From assembly GCF_001494595.1 (NCBI RefSeq), contig NZ_LN929907.1:186001-250000 (forward strand): 64,000 nucleotides of DNA. Reading direction: 5' to 3'. This DNA comes from Mycobacterium sp. M26. Lineage in GTDB: Bacteria; Actinomycetota; Actinomycetes; Mycobacteriales; Mycobacteriaceae. The position numbers were made by a program, and so were the translations under genes. The notes under the pieces are model-generated. The model did no database searches and was not told where the DNA came from. It was given only the letters and a program-made list of their open reading frames with translations. This document shows positions 47,951 through 57,752 of this stretch, piece after piece; within the stretch, counting starts at the first letter, position 1, and every line of letters starts with the position of its first letter.

Positions 47951-50900
47951 GCCGCCACCTGCCCGCCGTCGAGCAGATCGGACAGAGCGACCACCAGCGC
48001 CGCGGGCGGTTGCCAGCTGAACACCCCGGCGGGGTGACCGTCGGTCACCGGCGTATCGGCACCGCACATTCCGCGGACGAACAGGTACAGCACGCCACCC
48101 AGATGGCGCCGCGGGTCGTAACCGGGCTGGCGCCAGCGCAGAAACCGATGCAGCACAACGCTGTACAGCAGCGCCTGCAAGGGATAGTCGGAATGCATCA
48201 TGGCTTCGGCCATCCGGGCCCGGCCGTAGTCGGCCGCCGTCAGCGGCAGGTTGCCGTCACCGAGCCAGTTGGTCTTGTAGTCCACCACCAGATAGCGGTG
48301 CCCACCGCCGTCCGGGATGCGCAGCACGGCGTCGACCGATCCCGACAGGTAACCCCGCAGCGACTGGTTACCCAGCCCGTCACCGGACAGTCGATCGGCA
48401 TAGGTCACCAGGGGATCATCGGCCGGCAGATGCCGGCGTAGCAGGTCGCCGACGGCGGACAACCGGATATCGGGTACCGCCTCGCGAAGGTCGCCACCGG
48501 CGAGCGGGAACTCAAAGTCCATCTCGCACAACCGGTCCCGCAGGCCGATCTGGCGCAGCGTGAGGTTGTCGGCCAGCGGTCCGAGCGGGGTGTCGTGCAT
48601 CGGCACCAGCGCCTCGGCCAGGTTGGCAGTGGGGACCTCCACCGGCCACCACACCGCGTGCCGCTCGATCTGGCGCTGCAGTTCGGCGGCGAGGTCGGTG
48701 GCCAGCGGGTCGGCGGTCTCCAGGACCGCATGCACCAGGCTGCCGAAGGTGGCGCCGGTCGGGAGGTCAGCCATCGGCGAGGGAACGTCGAGCCCAGCCG
48801 CTGGGGTGGTGACGGTGACATCGACCGATTCGTCGTCGAGACCGACCACCTCCGGTTCGCTGCTCACCCCGGGCGTCTCGGCCGCACGGATCAACCCGGA
48901 ATACGACGTGCGGCGCCAGGTGGTGTCGATGGCGCGGTGAAAGTGCCGGACGCCCAGGTCATCTCGTGGTTGATTCGCGGTCAGCTCCACCACCGGGGCG
49001 ATCCGGGACTCCTCGATCACCAGCCCGCCGACCTCCTCCCACTGCCGCAGCAGCGCCATCGCGTCGGCGTCGTCGATCTTTTCCGGATCACAGCGGTCCG
49101 GAACGGCCGCCTGGCCCGGCCGGCGGCCTCGCAACAGTCGCGACAGTCCGCCGTTGGGCTCATCCCAGGACGGTGCCCACCAGGCCACCACCTGAGACTG
49201 GGCGCGCGTCATCGCGACGTAGGTCAGCCGGGTCTCCTCACCGGCCGCCTCGCGACGGCCCTGCGCCTGGGCGGCGGCCAGGTCCGGACTGGTTTCGCCA
49301 CCGATGTGCAGGCAGCGCCGCTCGGCGTCGTGGAAGCGGACGACATCGTGTTTGCGGACATGGCGATTGAACGTGAAAGGCAGGTAGACCACCGGGAATT
49401 GCAGACCCTTGCTGACCCAGACGGTCATGATCTGCACGGCCGCGGAGTCACTGTCCAGCCGCCGGTTGCGCTCCGGTGCGCTGCTGCGTTCGTCGCGCTG
49501 GGTGCGTAGCCAGTCCCGCAGGGCGGTCAGGCTCAGGTGTTCGCGGTGGGCGACATCGTGCAGCACCTCGGTCACGTGGGCGAGGTCGGTCATATTGCGT
49601 TCACCGCCGGCCCAGGACAGCACGCGCTTGCCCATCCCGGCTCGTTGGGCGGCCTCGAACACCGCCGCCACGCCCGCTTCCCTGGCGTGGTCGGCCCACT
49701 GGCGCAGGGTGTCGGAGACCTCGTCGGTGAGCGTATCGCCGCCCGCGGCAAGGTCTTCGGCAGTCTTTCCGAAGAACATGGTGGCTGCGGCCGCCCGCAC
49801 CAGGCCGGGCCGGTGCAGCTGGTCGAACGCCTCCAGCAGGCACAGCCAGTCGTCGGCGGCCGGCGAGCGCAACACATCGGTGTCACCGGTGTACACCGCG
49901 GGCACACCAGCCTCGACCAGCGCATCGAAACATGCGCGGGCATCCAGGTGGCTCTCGGTGATCACTGCGATCTGATGGGCCTGCAGCCGTTCGCCGTCGA
50001 ACGTGGCTCGGCTGCCCAGCAGGCCGCTGACGTCGGCAGCCAGGTCGCGGGCGATGTGCGAGCGCAGTGCATCCATCTTGATCGTGCGGGTTCCGCTGAG
50101 CCTGAAGGTCTCTCGCGACACCACCCGTAGCCGGACCGGATCGTTGAACGGTGCGCCGGCGAGCCGATGACCGTGGTGGTGCGGGGTGACCTCGAGAACC
50201 TTGATGTCGGGGTCGCCGAGTTCGGCGCCGCGCAGCACCCGCTGTAGCCGCTCGACCAGTGCGGCGTCGCTGCGGTAGTTCTTCCCGAGGGTGAGCCGGT
50301 CACCCGCCGTCTTGGCCGCGTGCAGGTAGGTGAAGATGTCGCCGCCGCGGAAGGCGTAGATGGCCTGCTTCGGGTCGCCGATCAGGATGAGGGTGGAGCG
50401 GCCGCTGAAGGCCCGCTCGATGACCTGCCACTGCACGGGGTCGGTGTCCTGGAATTCGTCGACCATGACCACCGACCAGCGTTGGTGCATCCTGGTTGCC
50501 GCGGGCGAGTCGGGGGTGTCCAGGGCGTCGGCGAGTCTGCTGAGCAGATCGTCGTAGCTGAGGACGCCGCGTCGGCGTTTGCGCCGCTCCAACTCGGCCA
50601 GCACGTCCTTGCCGAAGCCCACCCGGATGGCGGGCTCGGACCCCGGTGGCGGATTGAGCGGGCGCAGTTCGGTTTCCGGGTTGGCGACGACTTCGCGGGC
50701 CAAGGTCAGCGCCTCGGCTCTGGTCAGGGGCGGGTCCTCGCGTTCCTGCCCGAAGTGGCGCAGGTAGAGGTCATCGACGATCTCCGAGACCAGCTCGTCC
50801 AGGCTCTCGGCCAGCGTTACTCCGCTGTCGCTGTCCCCGGCCACACCCAGTGATTTGAGCACCAGGTTGCAGAACTGGTGGGTGGTGGCGATGGTCGCGG

Positions 50901-51246
50901 CGTCGAAAGACGCCAGCGCGTCACGCAGCCGATCCCGGCGGGCGGCGAGGTCGGCCGGGTCTCCCGCGATCAGCGCCTCCAGGAGCGGCTTGCCGGTCGC
51001 GGTGGCCGGATCGTCGAAGGCGCCCAAGGCGTCGTGCAGGGCGCGGCGGACCCGCTCCCGCAGTTCCTGGGTGGCTGCCCGGCCGAACGTGATGAGCAGC
51101 ATCTGGTCCAGGGTGGCGTGCCCCTCGGCGATATAGCGGGTAACCAGACCGGCCAGGGTGAAGGTCTTTCCGGTTCCGGCGCTGGCTTCCAGCACCGTGG
51201 TGGATCGCTGCTCGGGCAGCGGGCCGAGCAGGTCGAATTCCCGCAT
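47947..51246 (-). CDS. recB: RecB, exodeoxyribonuclease V beta subunit
   Basis: A 1099-residue UvrD-type 3'-5' helicase with a C-terminal nuclease. Walker A EASAGTGKTFTLAGL starts at about residue 25, and VMVDEFQDTDPVQW is motif II. The nuclease end has RYLVVDYKTNW, with the metal Asp and the catalytic Lys of the RecB family. ATG 51246 shares one base with the recC stop. The frame continuing up to 52056 is out-of-frame recC sequence. Length matches the ~1094-residue relative. Confidence 0.95.
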   Translation of the reverse strand: MREFDLLGPLPEQRSTTVLEASAGTGKTFTLAGLVTRYIAEGHATLDQMLLITFGRAATQELRERVRRALHDALGAFDDPATATGKPLLEALIAGDPADLAARRDRLRDALASFDAATIATTHQFCNLVLKSLGVAGDSDSGVTLAESLDELVSEIVDDLYLRHFGQEREDPPLTRAEALTLAREVVANPETELRPLNPPPGSEPAIRVGFGKDVLAELERRKRRRGVLSYDDLLSRLADALDTPDSPAATRMHQRWSVVMVDEFQDTDPVQWQVIERAFSGRSTLILIGDPKQAIYAFRGGDIFTYLHAAKTAGDRLTLGKNYRSDAALVERLQRVLRGAELGDPDIKVLEVTPHHHGHRLAGAPFNDPVRLRVVSRETFRLSGTRTIKMDALRSHIARDLAADVSGLLGSRATFDGERLQAHQIAVITESHLDARACFDALVEAGVPAVYTGDTDVLRSPAADDWLCLLEAFDQLHRPGLVRAAAATMFFGKTAEDLAAGGDTLTDEVSDTLRQWADHAREAGVAAVFEAAQRAGMGKRVLSWAGGERNMTDLAHVTEVLHDVAHREHLSLTALRDWLRTQRDERSSAPERNRRLDSDSAAVQIMTVWVSKGLQFPVVYLPFTFNRHVRKHDVVRFHDAERRCLHIGGETSPDLAAAQAQGRREAAGEETRLTYVAMTRAQSQVVAWWAPSWDEPNGGLSRLLRGRRPGQAAVPDRCDPEKIDDADAMALLRQWEEVGGLVIEESRIAPVVELTANQPRDDLGVRHFHRAIDTTWRRTSYSGLIRAAETPGVSSEPEVVGLDDESVDVTVTTPAAGLDVPSPMADLPTGATFGSLVHAVLETADPLATDLAAELQRQIERHAVWWPVEVPTANLAEALVPMHDTPLGPLADNLTLRQIGLRDRLCEMDFEFPLAGGDLREAVPDIRLSAVGDLLRRHLPADDPLVTYADRLSGDGLGNQSLRGYLSGSVDAVLRIPDGGGHRYLVVDYKTNWLGDGNLPLTAADYGRARMAEAMMHSDYPLQALLYSVVLHRFLRWRQPGYDPRRHLGGVLYLFVRGMCGADTPVTDGHPAGVFSWQPPAALVVALSDLLDGGQVAA

Positions 51247-54200
51247 CAGGCACCGTCCTCGGCGGCCAGCAGCGGACCCCACAGGCGGGCGGCGAAGGCG
51301 CCGAGCCGGGTGGTCTCCCCCTCGGCGTCCTCCCCCGGGCCGGGCGGGCTCAGCAGCACCTCGAGATCGGGCTCGCGGCCCCAGATCCGTTCGACGGCGG
51401 GATCCTCGCGCTCGTAGCGCCACTTGCCCATCGCCTCGCCGCGCGGATCCTGCCGGCTGAGGCGGGCGGCTGCCCAGGCGTGAGATGTCTTGATGGGCAG
51501 GGGAATCGGCTCGCGTCGCCCGGCGTCGTAGATGGCGACGAGGTCGCGCAGCACGGCGACGGGATCCTGCTGCGGAGCCCCGAGCACCCGTTGTGCGGCA
51601 CCGATGCGCCGGCGCTGCCTGCCGATGCAGATCGCTGACCACGTGCCGGGCCGTGCCGCCGACAGGGCGAGCAGCGGGATCCACGCCCGCAGCAGGTGCT
51701 GGGCGTCGAGCTTGGAATAGGTGACCTCGACCAGCTGGCTGCCGTAGACCGGGGAGACGGTGCCGGTGAGGCGACGGCCGCCGCCGAGGTCGATATCGAC
51801 GTCGTAGGCCTGCGGCGCCCCGGTGCGCTGCGACAGCGCAGCTCTGGCGAGTTCGGTTGCCTGGTCGCGCAATTCGTTGGCCTTGCGCCAGCCGAGCCGG
51901 CCGGGCGGAAGGGACCCCCGGCGCCATTCGGCTTGACCGGCCCGTTCCGGATCCATTCCGCTGAGCATGTCGGTGAGCAGTCGCTGGCCCACCGTCCACT
52001 CCTGCAGGTTGTCGATTTCGACCGGCATGGCATCCTCGACGCCCTCGACCTCCCACGGCAGGGTGAAGTCCAGCGCGGTGAAGAAACCCTTGACGGGGTT
52101 GGCGAAGAACCTCATCAGCTCGGGCAGAGTCACGTCGTCAGGCGCCGGTGGCGGCAAGGGCTCGGCCAGCAGGTCGGGTTGTTCGGGCCGCGGTTGCGCG
52201 GTCACGGTCGCGGCGTTCATCGCGGTGGTGTCGAAGGTAAACGGCTTGTCGGGTACGCCCAGCGCGCCGGGCGTGACGTTGCGGATATCAAAGGGCTGCA
52301 ACGGATGGTGCACGATGATGTCGTTACCTACCGGCGCCTCGGTAGTGCGATCGAGGGCGTCGAGCAGTTCGGCGAGCGGGACGGCAGGCGGGCGCGGGTG
52401 GCCGGAGTATTCGTTGGCCCCGGTGTAGGTGACCACCAGTTTCTCGGTGGCCGAGCAGATCGCATCGAGCAGCAGTTGGCGGTCTTCGGAGCGGACATCG
52501 CGCTCACCGGTCATCGGGTTACGGGCCAGGGCGTCGTCCCCGTCGCGCACCCCGATGCGCGGGAACACGGTGTCGTCGAGACCCACCAGGCACACCACGC
52601 GATGCGGAACCGAGCGCATCGGGACCATGGTGCACACCGTGAGGGTGCCGGTGCGGAAGTTGGCCCGGGTGGGGCGCCCGGCGAGGTGCCGGCGCAGCAA
52701 GGCGGTGATATCCGGCAGCCGCATCGGTGTGGCCGCCCGGGGGCCTGCGGTGGCGATTACGTCACCGAACTCGCGTTGCAGCTGGCTGCTCTGCCAGGCG
52801 TCGTCACCGGACGTGCGGGTGAGCCACCCGATTCCCTGGTCCAGTGCGGCGAGCCAGTCCGCCAATGGCCTTGTGCCGCTGAGTGACTCGAGCACTCGCT
52901 GCAGTCGGGTGACGAACTCGGCCAGCCGCCCGGCCAGCTCCACGCTGTTGCTGCCGACGTCGTCGAGGGGCAGCGTGACGTCGAGCCAGGCCTGCGAATC
53001 CTGCGACATCGCCACCCCGGCCAGCACCCGGTCGATGCCGAACCGCCAGGTGTTCTGGATGAACGGGATGCCGTAGGGGGCACGGTGGTCCTTGTCCAGA
53101 CCCCAGCGGATATTGGCCTGTTGCACCCAGCGGGTGATGTTCTCCAGGTCATCGTCGGTGAACCCGAATCGGGCCCGCACCGGCGCGGCCTGGGCGATGT
53201 TGAGCACCTCGGTGGCGGTGACGCGGCCTGCGGCCAGTGCGAGCAATTGGGCGGCCACCGCCAGCAGCGGATTGGTCTGCACCAGCGAACGATCGGCCAA
53301 CCGCACCCGCAGCCGGTGGGCCGGATGCGCGCCGGGTACCACCTCACCGAGGCCGAAGTCGGCGATGATGAGCGCCGCGTAGGTCTCGATATCGGGGCAC
53401 ATCACCAGGATGTCGCGCGGCTCCAGGGTCGGGTCGTCGGCCAGCAGTCCGAGCAGCACTTCGCGCAGCACGTCGATCTGCCGGGCCGGGCCGTGGCAGC
53501 TGTGCACCTGCACCGACCGGTCCCCCTCGGACAGCGACCTGCCCTGCGGGCGAACCTGATTGGCGGCGATGTCGGACTGCAACCAGCCGAGCAGGGTGTC
53601 CGGATATCCGGCGCTGCCGAGGAATTCGTCGGAGGCGACGGTGGTGGGCAGGCTGCGCTGGAGCTCACGAAGATCCCGGCCGAGCGTGGCCAGCAGGGGG
53701 TGGTTGACGCGTCGGTGGGTCAGATCCTCGGCGCGCGGGATGGTGCCGTGCACCCCGGCCAGCGCGGTCCACAGGTCCGCGCTCGGGTGCGGAAGCCACA
53801 GGTGCACCTCATGGTGGGTGGCCAGCGCTTCGATGAGCTCGATGTCGGTGCTCGCCAGCCGCGTGTAGCCGAACAATGACAACCGCGCAGGCAGTTCGGC
53901 GCCTGACTCTTGGAGCTGCACAACAGTTTTCGCATGCCGCACGTGAGGAGGGTCGATGGCCAGTGCGTCGACCAGCGCACGCCACAGGTGGGGCTGCCAC
54001 TGCAGGTCGGAGTCCAGGTCGACCACCGTGCCGTCGAGCCAGCCGGCGAGCAGGCGGGGGCGCTGGCGGGCATAGGACGCGAACAGGCCGGCCAACCGGC
54101 GGGCGACCGCGTAGCGGCGACCCTGCCGCAGTTCCTTCTCTTCGCCGGTGTCGAAGTGGCCGAGGTGGGTGGCCAGGGTGCGGCACCAGGGTTCGTCGAG

Positions 54201-54512
54201 ATGGGTGTCGACGATCTCGAGCAGCGGCCACGCCAGGGCATCCGGGGACCAGGGATCCTCGTCGCGGGTGCCGGTGATCTCGGCGATGAGCGACCCGGGG
54301 GTGCGGAACGACACCCCCGCGCAGATGCCGTCGGCGCCCGCGCCGCGACCCAGCACATGCGACAAACGCTGCGACAGCCACCGTTCCACCCCGCGGGCGG
54401 GGACCACCACCAGTTCCTCGGCGAACGGGTCGGGTTGCGGGGTGGCCAGCAGCGCGCCGAGGCCGTCGGCGAGCACATCGGTGCGTTCGGCGCGGTGTAC
54501 GTGCAGGGCCAT
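51246..54512 (-). CDS. recC: RecC, exodeoxyribonuclease V gamma subunit
   Basis: A 1088-residue inactive helicase/nuclease-like scaffold of RecBCD that splits the duplex. The N-terminus MALHVHRAERTDVLADGLGALL is well conserved, as are VQVHSCHGPARQIDVLREVLLGLL and RTGTLTVCTMVPMRSVPHRVVCL. ATG 54512 is chosen; an ATG three codons earlier (54521) is also possible. It is the first gene of the tightly overlapped recC-recB-recD operon, and only 57 bases separate its start from the kinase gene end. Confidence 0.95.
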   Translation of the reverse strand: MALHVHRAERTDVLADGLGALLATPQPDPFAEELVVVPARGVERWLSQRLSHVLGRGAGADGICAGVSFRTPGSLIAEITGTRDEDPWSPDALAWPLLEIVDTHLDEPWCRTLATHLGHFDTGEEKELRQGRRYAVARRLAGLFASYARQRPRLLAGWLDGTVVDLDSDLQWQPHLWRALVDALAIDPPHVRHAKTVVQLQESGAELPARLSLFGYTRLASTDIELIEALATHHEVHLWLPHPSADLWTALAGVHGTIPRAEDLTHRRVNHPLLATLGRDLRELQRSLPTTVASDEFLGSAGYPDTLLGWLQSDIAANQVRPQGRSLSEGDRSVQVHSCHGPARQIDVLREVLLGLLADDPTLEPRDILVMCPDIETYAALIIADFGLGEVVPGAHPAHRLRVRLADRSLVQTNPLLAVAAQLLALAAGRVTATEVLNIAQAAPVRARFGFTDDDLENITRWVQQANIRWGLDKDHRAPYGIPFIQNTWRFGIDRVLAGVAMSQDSQAWLDVTLPLDDVGSNSVELAGRLAEFVTRLQRVLESLSGTRPLADWLAALDQGIGWLTRTSGDDAWQSSQLQREFGDVIATAGPRAATPMRLPDITALLRRHLAGRPTRANFRTGTLTVCTMVPMRSVPHRVVCLVGLDDTVFPRIGVRDGDDALARNPMTGERDVRSEDRQLLLDAICSATEKLVVTYTGANEYSGHPRPPAVPLAELLDALDRTTEAPVGNDIIVHHPLQPFDIRNVTPGALGVPDKPFTFDTTAMNAATVTAQPRPEQPDLLAEPLPPPAPDDVTLPELMRFFANPVKGFFTALDFTLPWEVEGVEDAMPVEIDNLQEWTVGQRLLTDMLSGMDPERAGQAEWRRGSLPPGRLGWRKANELRDQATELARAALSQRTGAPQAYDVDIDLGGGRRLTGTVSPVYGSQLVEVTYSKLDAQHLLRAWIPLLALSAARPGTWSAICIGRQRRRIGAAQRVLGAPQQDPVAVLRDLVAIYDAGRREPIPLPIKTSHAWAAARLSRQDPRGEAMGKWRYEREDPAVERIWGREPDLEVLLSPPGPGEDAEGETTRLGAFAARLWGPLLAAEDGA

Positions 54513-54569
54513 CGACACCACCGTAAACCGCGGGACCGACAGCGTGGCGCGGCGTTGGCTCAGAAGCCG

Positions 54570-55882
54570 TCAGCGCGCGGCCGGCAGCGTCAGCGTGAAC
54601 GTCGCTCCCTGCCCGGGCGTCGACGCCACGGTGACCTCCCCGCCATGGGCGTGGGCGATCTCGCGCACCAGGGCCAGCCCGATCCCGTAGGACTCCCGCC
54701 CCTCCCTGGTGGTGTGCTCGGCGCCGTGCGAGAACCGGGTGAACAGGGTCGCCATGGTTTCGGCGTCGATACCCACACCGTCGTCGGCCACCGCGGCCGT
54801 CACCGTCTCGCCGTCCCGGCCCACCCGGATCTGCACCGTCCCGCCCCGGTGCTGATACCCACACCGTCGTCGGCCACCGCGGCCGTCACCGTCTCGCCGT
54901 CCCGGCCCACCCGGATCTGCACCGTCCCGCCCCGGTGCTGATGCCCCAACGCGTTGTCGACCAGCGCGGTCACCGCCCGGCGCAGCGCGGCCTCCGAGCC
55001 GAGCACCTCGAATGTTCCTGCGGTGCCGCCCTTTTCGCAGTTCAGCGTGACGCCCAGTGAATCCGCGTACGGCGCCATGCTGTCGCTGACCGCGGCGGCG
55101 ACGGCGGCGATGTCCACCCGGTCGCGCAGTGGGGGCCCGGCTGTCATGGTGGCTGACGCGAGCAGGTCCTCGACGATATCGCCGAGCACCCGGGTGTCGG
55201 CAACCAGCGCGTCGGCGTCCTTCTGCACGGTCTGCGGGTCGGCGGTGCCCACCCGGTGCGCCAGCAGCTGGGCTCTGGTGTGCAGGACGGTCAGCGGTGC
55301 GCGCAGCTCGTGGGAGGCGTCGGCAACGAACCGGCGCTGCAGCGCCAGGGCCTGTGCCAGCGGTTGTACCGAGCGTCGGGTGAACAGGGCGACTACCGCG
55401 ATCGAGGCCAGGATGCCGACCAGTTCCGCGAACGCCAGGGAGATGAGCAGCCGGCCGCGCCCGGCCTGATACGGCGCCAGGTCGATCATCGCGACCACCC
55501 GGCCCTGCGGGCGATCCACTGCCAGGGCCCGGAAGTGCCGGCCTTCGGCATGCAGGTCGCGGAACCCCGCCGGGCCGGTCAGCAGCGCCACACCGGGCTG
55601 GCCGCCATCGCTGAACGACTCGGCGCCGTTCACGGGGCGCATGGCCAGTTCCATGTCCGGTGGCGGGTCGTCGGTGTCGTCGGCCGCCATCGCGACGGTC
55701 TGCAACCGCTCGTCAATCTCACGCCGCTGGGTTCGGACGTACACCGCGAACACCACGCCGCCGACCAGAAGCAGAACCAGAGCCAGCGCGGCCGAAGCCT
55801 GGAAGGCGGCCAGCCGTCCCGCGCGTTTGACCACCGCCAGATCGCTGGGCGGTGCGCTGGTGTCCTTGGCGCGCACGATCAC
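54570..55882 (-). pseudogene. Sensor histidine kinase frameshifted by an 86-bp tandem duplication
   Basis: The gene encodes a two-helix sensor (helices at ~26-49 and ~146-168) with a short extracytoplasmic domain, HAMP-like region, His191 in ASHELRAP, N-box Asn310 in LVDNALGH and G1 box ADDGVGI at 337-343. A perfect 86-bp duplication (54768-54939) then shifts the frame, giving a foreign 17-residue tail that stops at 54800 after 360 residues. The rest of the ATPase domain (DAETMATLFTRFSHG, G2 SYGIGLALVREI) lies in the other frame at 54836-54570. Removing one copy restores 408 residues. Reinitiation at GTG 54836 is conceivable. GTG start overlaps the regulator stop. Confidence 0.88.
54768..54939. 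repeat. Perfect 2 x 86-bp tandem duplication
   Basis: Copy 1 spans 54768-54853 and copy 2 54854-54939, identical at every base. Both begin with GAT and the base triplet after copy 2 is again GAT, so the junction shows 3-bp microhomology, as expected for replication slippage. 86 is not a multiple of three, which is why it breaks the kinase frame. The absence of any mismatch indicates a recent event. Confidence 0.95.
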
Positions 55883-56550
55883 CCCAGCCCGAATCGATAG
55901 CCGGTGCCGTGCACGGTGCGGATCACCTGTTTGCCCAGCTTGCGGCGCACATAGTGCACATAGAGGTCGACGGCACCGCCGGACTCGGCGCCGTCGAAGA
56001 CCGTGTCGAGCAGTTGGGTGCGGCTGAACACCCGCTTGGGGGCGGCCATCAGGGTGGCCAGCAGCGAGGCCTCCCGCTCGGAGAGTTCGACGTCGAAGCC
56101 GTCGGGGGTCGCGCCGGTGACCCGGCGGGTGACCCGGTCGAGCAGCAGGCCACCGGCGCTGATCGTGGCGGTGGTGTCGGTTCGCCGCAGCAGCGCCCGC
56201 ACCCGCGCCAGCAGTTCGGGGATCTCGAACGGCTTGACCAGGTAGTCCTGTGCGCCAGCGTCGAGGCCTTCGACCCGGTCGTCGACCGCTCCGCGTGCGG
56301 TGAGGATCAGCGCCGGTGTGGTGATCCCACGAGAGCGCAGCAGGGCGACCAGATCGGCGCCGTCCATGACGGGCAGACCGCGGTCGACGATCAGGGCGTC
56401 GAAGTCCCCGGACAAGCCGCGGTGCATACCCTGCTGCCCGTCGTAGGCGGTCTCGACGCGGTAGCCCTCGTCGGTGAACAGGTCGGCGAGCATGGCGCTG
56501 AGCACGCGGTCGTCCTCGACGACCAGCAGTCTGGGCCCGTGCTCTGACAC
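55879..56550 (-). CDS. OmpR-family response regulator
   Basis: A 223-residue regulator. The receiver has the acidic pair in VVEDDRV, phospho-acceptor Asp56 in ALIVDRGLP, Thr in LILTARG and Lys in YLVKPFE. The C-terminal winged helix shows LSEREASLLATLMAAPKRVFSRTQLL and VYVHYVRRKLG-like sequence (DLYVHYVRRKLG), ending RTVHGTGYRFGLG. GTG 56550 is the start; the frame extending to 57450 is antisense to apbE. It precedes the broken kinase with a GTGA overlap, so its cognate partner may be non-functional. The target genes are unknown. Confidence 0.92.
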   Translation of the reverse strand: MSEHGPRLLVVEDDRVLSAMLADLFTDEGYRVETAYDGQQGMHRGLSGDFDALIVDRGLPVMDGADLVALLRSRGITTPALILTARGAVDDRVEGLDAGAQDYLVKPFEIPELLARVRALLRRTDTTATISAGGLLLDRVTRRVTGATPDGFDVELSEREASLLATLMAAPKRVFSRTQLLDTVFDGAESGGAVDLYVHYVRRKLGKQVIRTVHGTGYRFGLG

Positions 56551-56637
56551 GCTGTCGAGAGTGCCACGCCAGCGGGGCATACCGCCCGCAATGGCGATTC
56601 TTACAGCGCTCAAAGAACGACCCCGCACGCTGGGACC

Positions 56638-57543
56638 ATGACGGCGTGGACGCTGGCCGGACCCGGCCAGTCGCAGTGGCAGCGGTGGAGCACGGAGATG
56701 CATCTGCTGGTCGCCGACGCTGCCGCCTTGCCGCAGGCCCGGGCGCTGGTCGACGCCGAATTGGATGCCGTCGAACTGGCGGCCTCCCGGTTCCGACCGG
56801 ACTCGGAGATCAGCCTGCTGGCCGCCGCGGGCGGCGCCCCGACCGAGGTGAGCCCGCTGTGTGCGGAGTTGATCAGCGCTGCCCTGGACGCGGCGCGCTG
56901 CACTGACGGCGACGTGGACCCGACCGTCGGGTCGGCACTGATCGCGCTGGGCTATGACCGCGACATCGACGACATCGGGGAGCCCCGCGTGACGTCGATC
57001 GCGCGGCCGGCGACCTGGTCGATGGTGCAGTTCGACGGCCACACCGTCACGCTGCCGGCCGGAGTGGTGCTGGACCTGGGCGCCACCGCGAAGGCCGTGG
57101 CCGCGGACCGCTGCGCGCAGGCGGTGCTCGAGCACACCGGAAGCGGTGTTCTGGTCAACCTCGGGGGTGACATCGCCACCGCCGGGCCAGCGCCCGAAGG
57201 GGGCTGGCAGGTGCTGGTGTCCGACACCGACGACGATCCGGTCGCGCAGGTGTCGCTGGGTAGCGACACCGGCCTGGCAACCTCGAGCACCCAGCGCCGG
57301 CGGTGGTGGCGCGACGGCGATCTGGTCCACCACATCGTCGATCCGCGCACCGGCCGCTCCGCCGAGCCGGTGTGGCGCACCGTCAGCGTCGTGGCGGGTA
57401 CATGTCTGGCGGCGAACACGATCAGCACCGCGGCGGTCATCCGCGGACACCGTGCCCCGGAATGGATTGCGAGCCTCAAGGTTCCGGCTCGGCTCGTCGA
57501 CAGAGACGGCGAGGTACGAACGCTAGGAGGGTGGCCGCAGTGA
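56638..57543 (+). CDS. ApbE-type FAD:protein FMN transferase
   Basis: A 301-residue protein of the ApbE family, which transfers FMN from FAD onto Thr of target flavoproteins. WSTEMHLLVADAAALPQARALVDAELDAVELAASRFRPDSEIS is the typical N-terminal region (quoted in part as EMHLLVAD and SRFRPDSEIS). DLGATAKAVAADRC, VNLGGDIAT, and HHIVDPRTGRSAE with VVAGTCLAANTISTAAV are the cofactor and metal motifs. No lipobox is seen, so it appears cytoplasmic. It diverges from the response regulator across 87 bases and overlaps the ferredoxin start. No FMN-accepting protein is encoded nearby. Confidence 0.9.
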   Translation: MTAWTLAGPGQSQWQRWSTEMHLLVADAAALPQARALVDAELDAVELAASRFRPDSEISLLAAAGGAPTEVSPLCAELISAALDAARCTDGDVDPTVGSALIALGYDRDIDDIGEPRVTSIARPATWSMVQFDGHTVTLPAGVVLDLGATAKAVAADRCAQAVLEHTGSGVLVNLGGDIATAGPAPEGGWQVLVSDTDDDPVAQVSLGSDTGLATSSTQRRRWWRDGDLVHHIVDPRTGRSAEPVWRTVSVVAGTCLAANTISTAAVIRGHRAPEWIASLKVPARLVDRDGEVRTLGGWPQ

Positions 57544-57752
57544 CACAGCGACTGCATATTGACTGGACCCGGTGCGACGGCCGGGGGCTGTGCACCGAAC
57601 TGCTACCGGACGTGCTGACCCGCGATGACTGGGGATATCCCCTGGCGCGCAAGGCCGCCCGCGAGCCGTCGATACCCGACGAGTCGCTGAAGTACGCCAA
57701 GGCCGCGGTGAAACGCTGCCCGCGACTGGCGCTGCGCCTGCTGCCGAACTAG
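57540..57752 (+). CDS. Small [3Fe-4S]-type ferredoxin
   Basis: A 70-residue electron carrier. Only three Cys are arranged as RCDGRGLC and KRCPRLAL, the pattern of single-cluster [3Fe-4S] ferredoxins in actinobacteria that often serve P450s or other oxidoreductases. AGGAGG at 57525-57530 is nine bases before GTG 57540, which overlaps the apbE stop (GTGA). Co-translation with ApbE suggests a shared redox pathway. No P450 is nearby. Its stop overlaps that of the convergent maltokinase gene. Confidence 0.85.
   Translation: MTQRLHIDWTRCDGRGLCTELLPDVLTRDDWGYPLARKAAREPSIPDESLKYAKAAVKRCPRLALRLLPN

Noticed and set aside
51247..52056. N-terminal extension of recB
   Set aside because: It overlaps recC in another frame, is Arg/Gly-rich without domain, and the ATG at 51246 gives the family length.
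56551..57450. 300-residue extension of the response regulator
   Set aside because: Antisense to apbE; the receiver domain begins right at GTG 56550.
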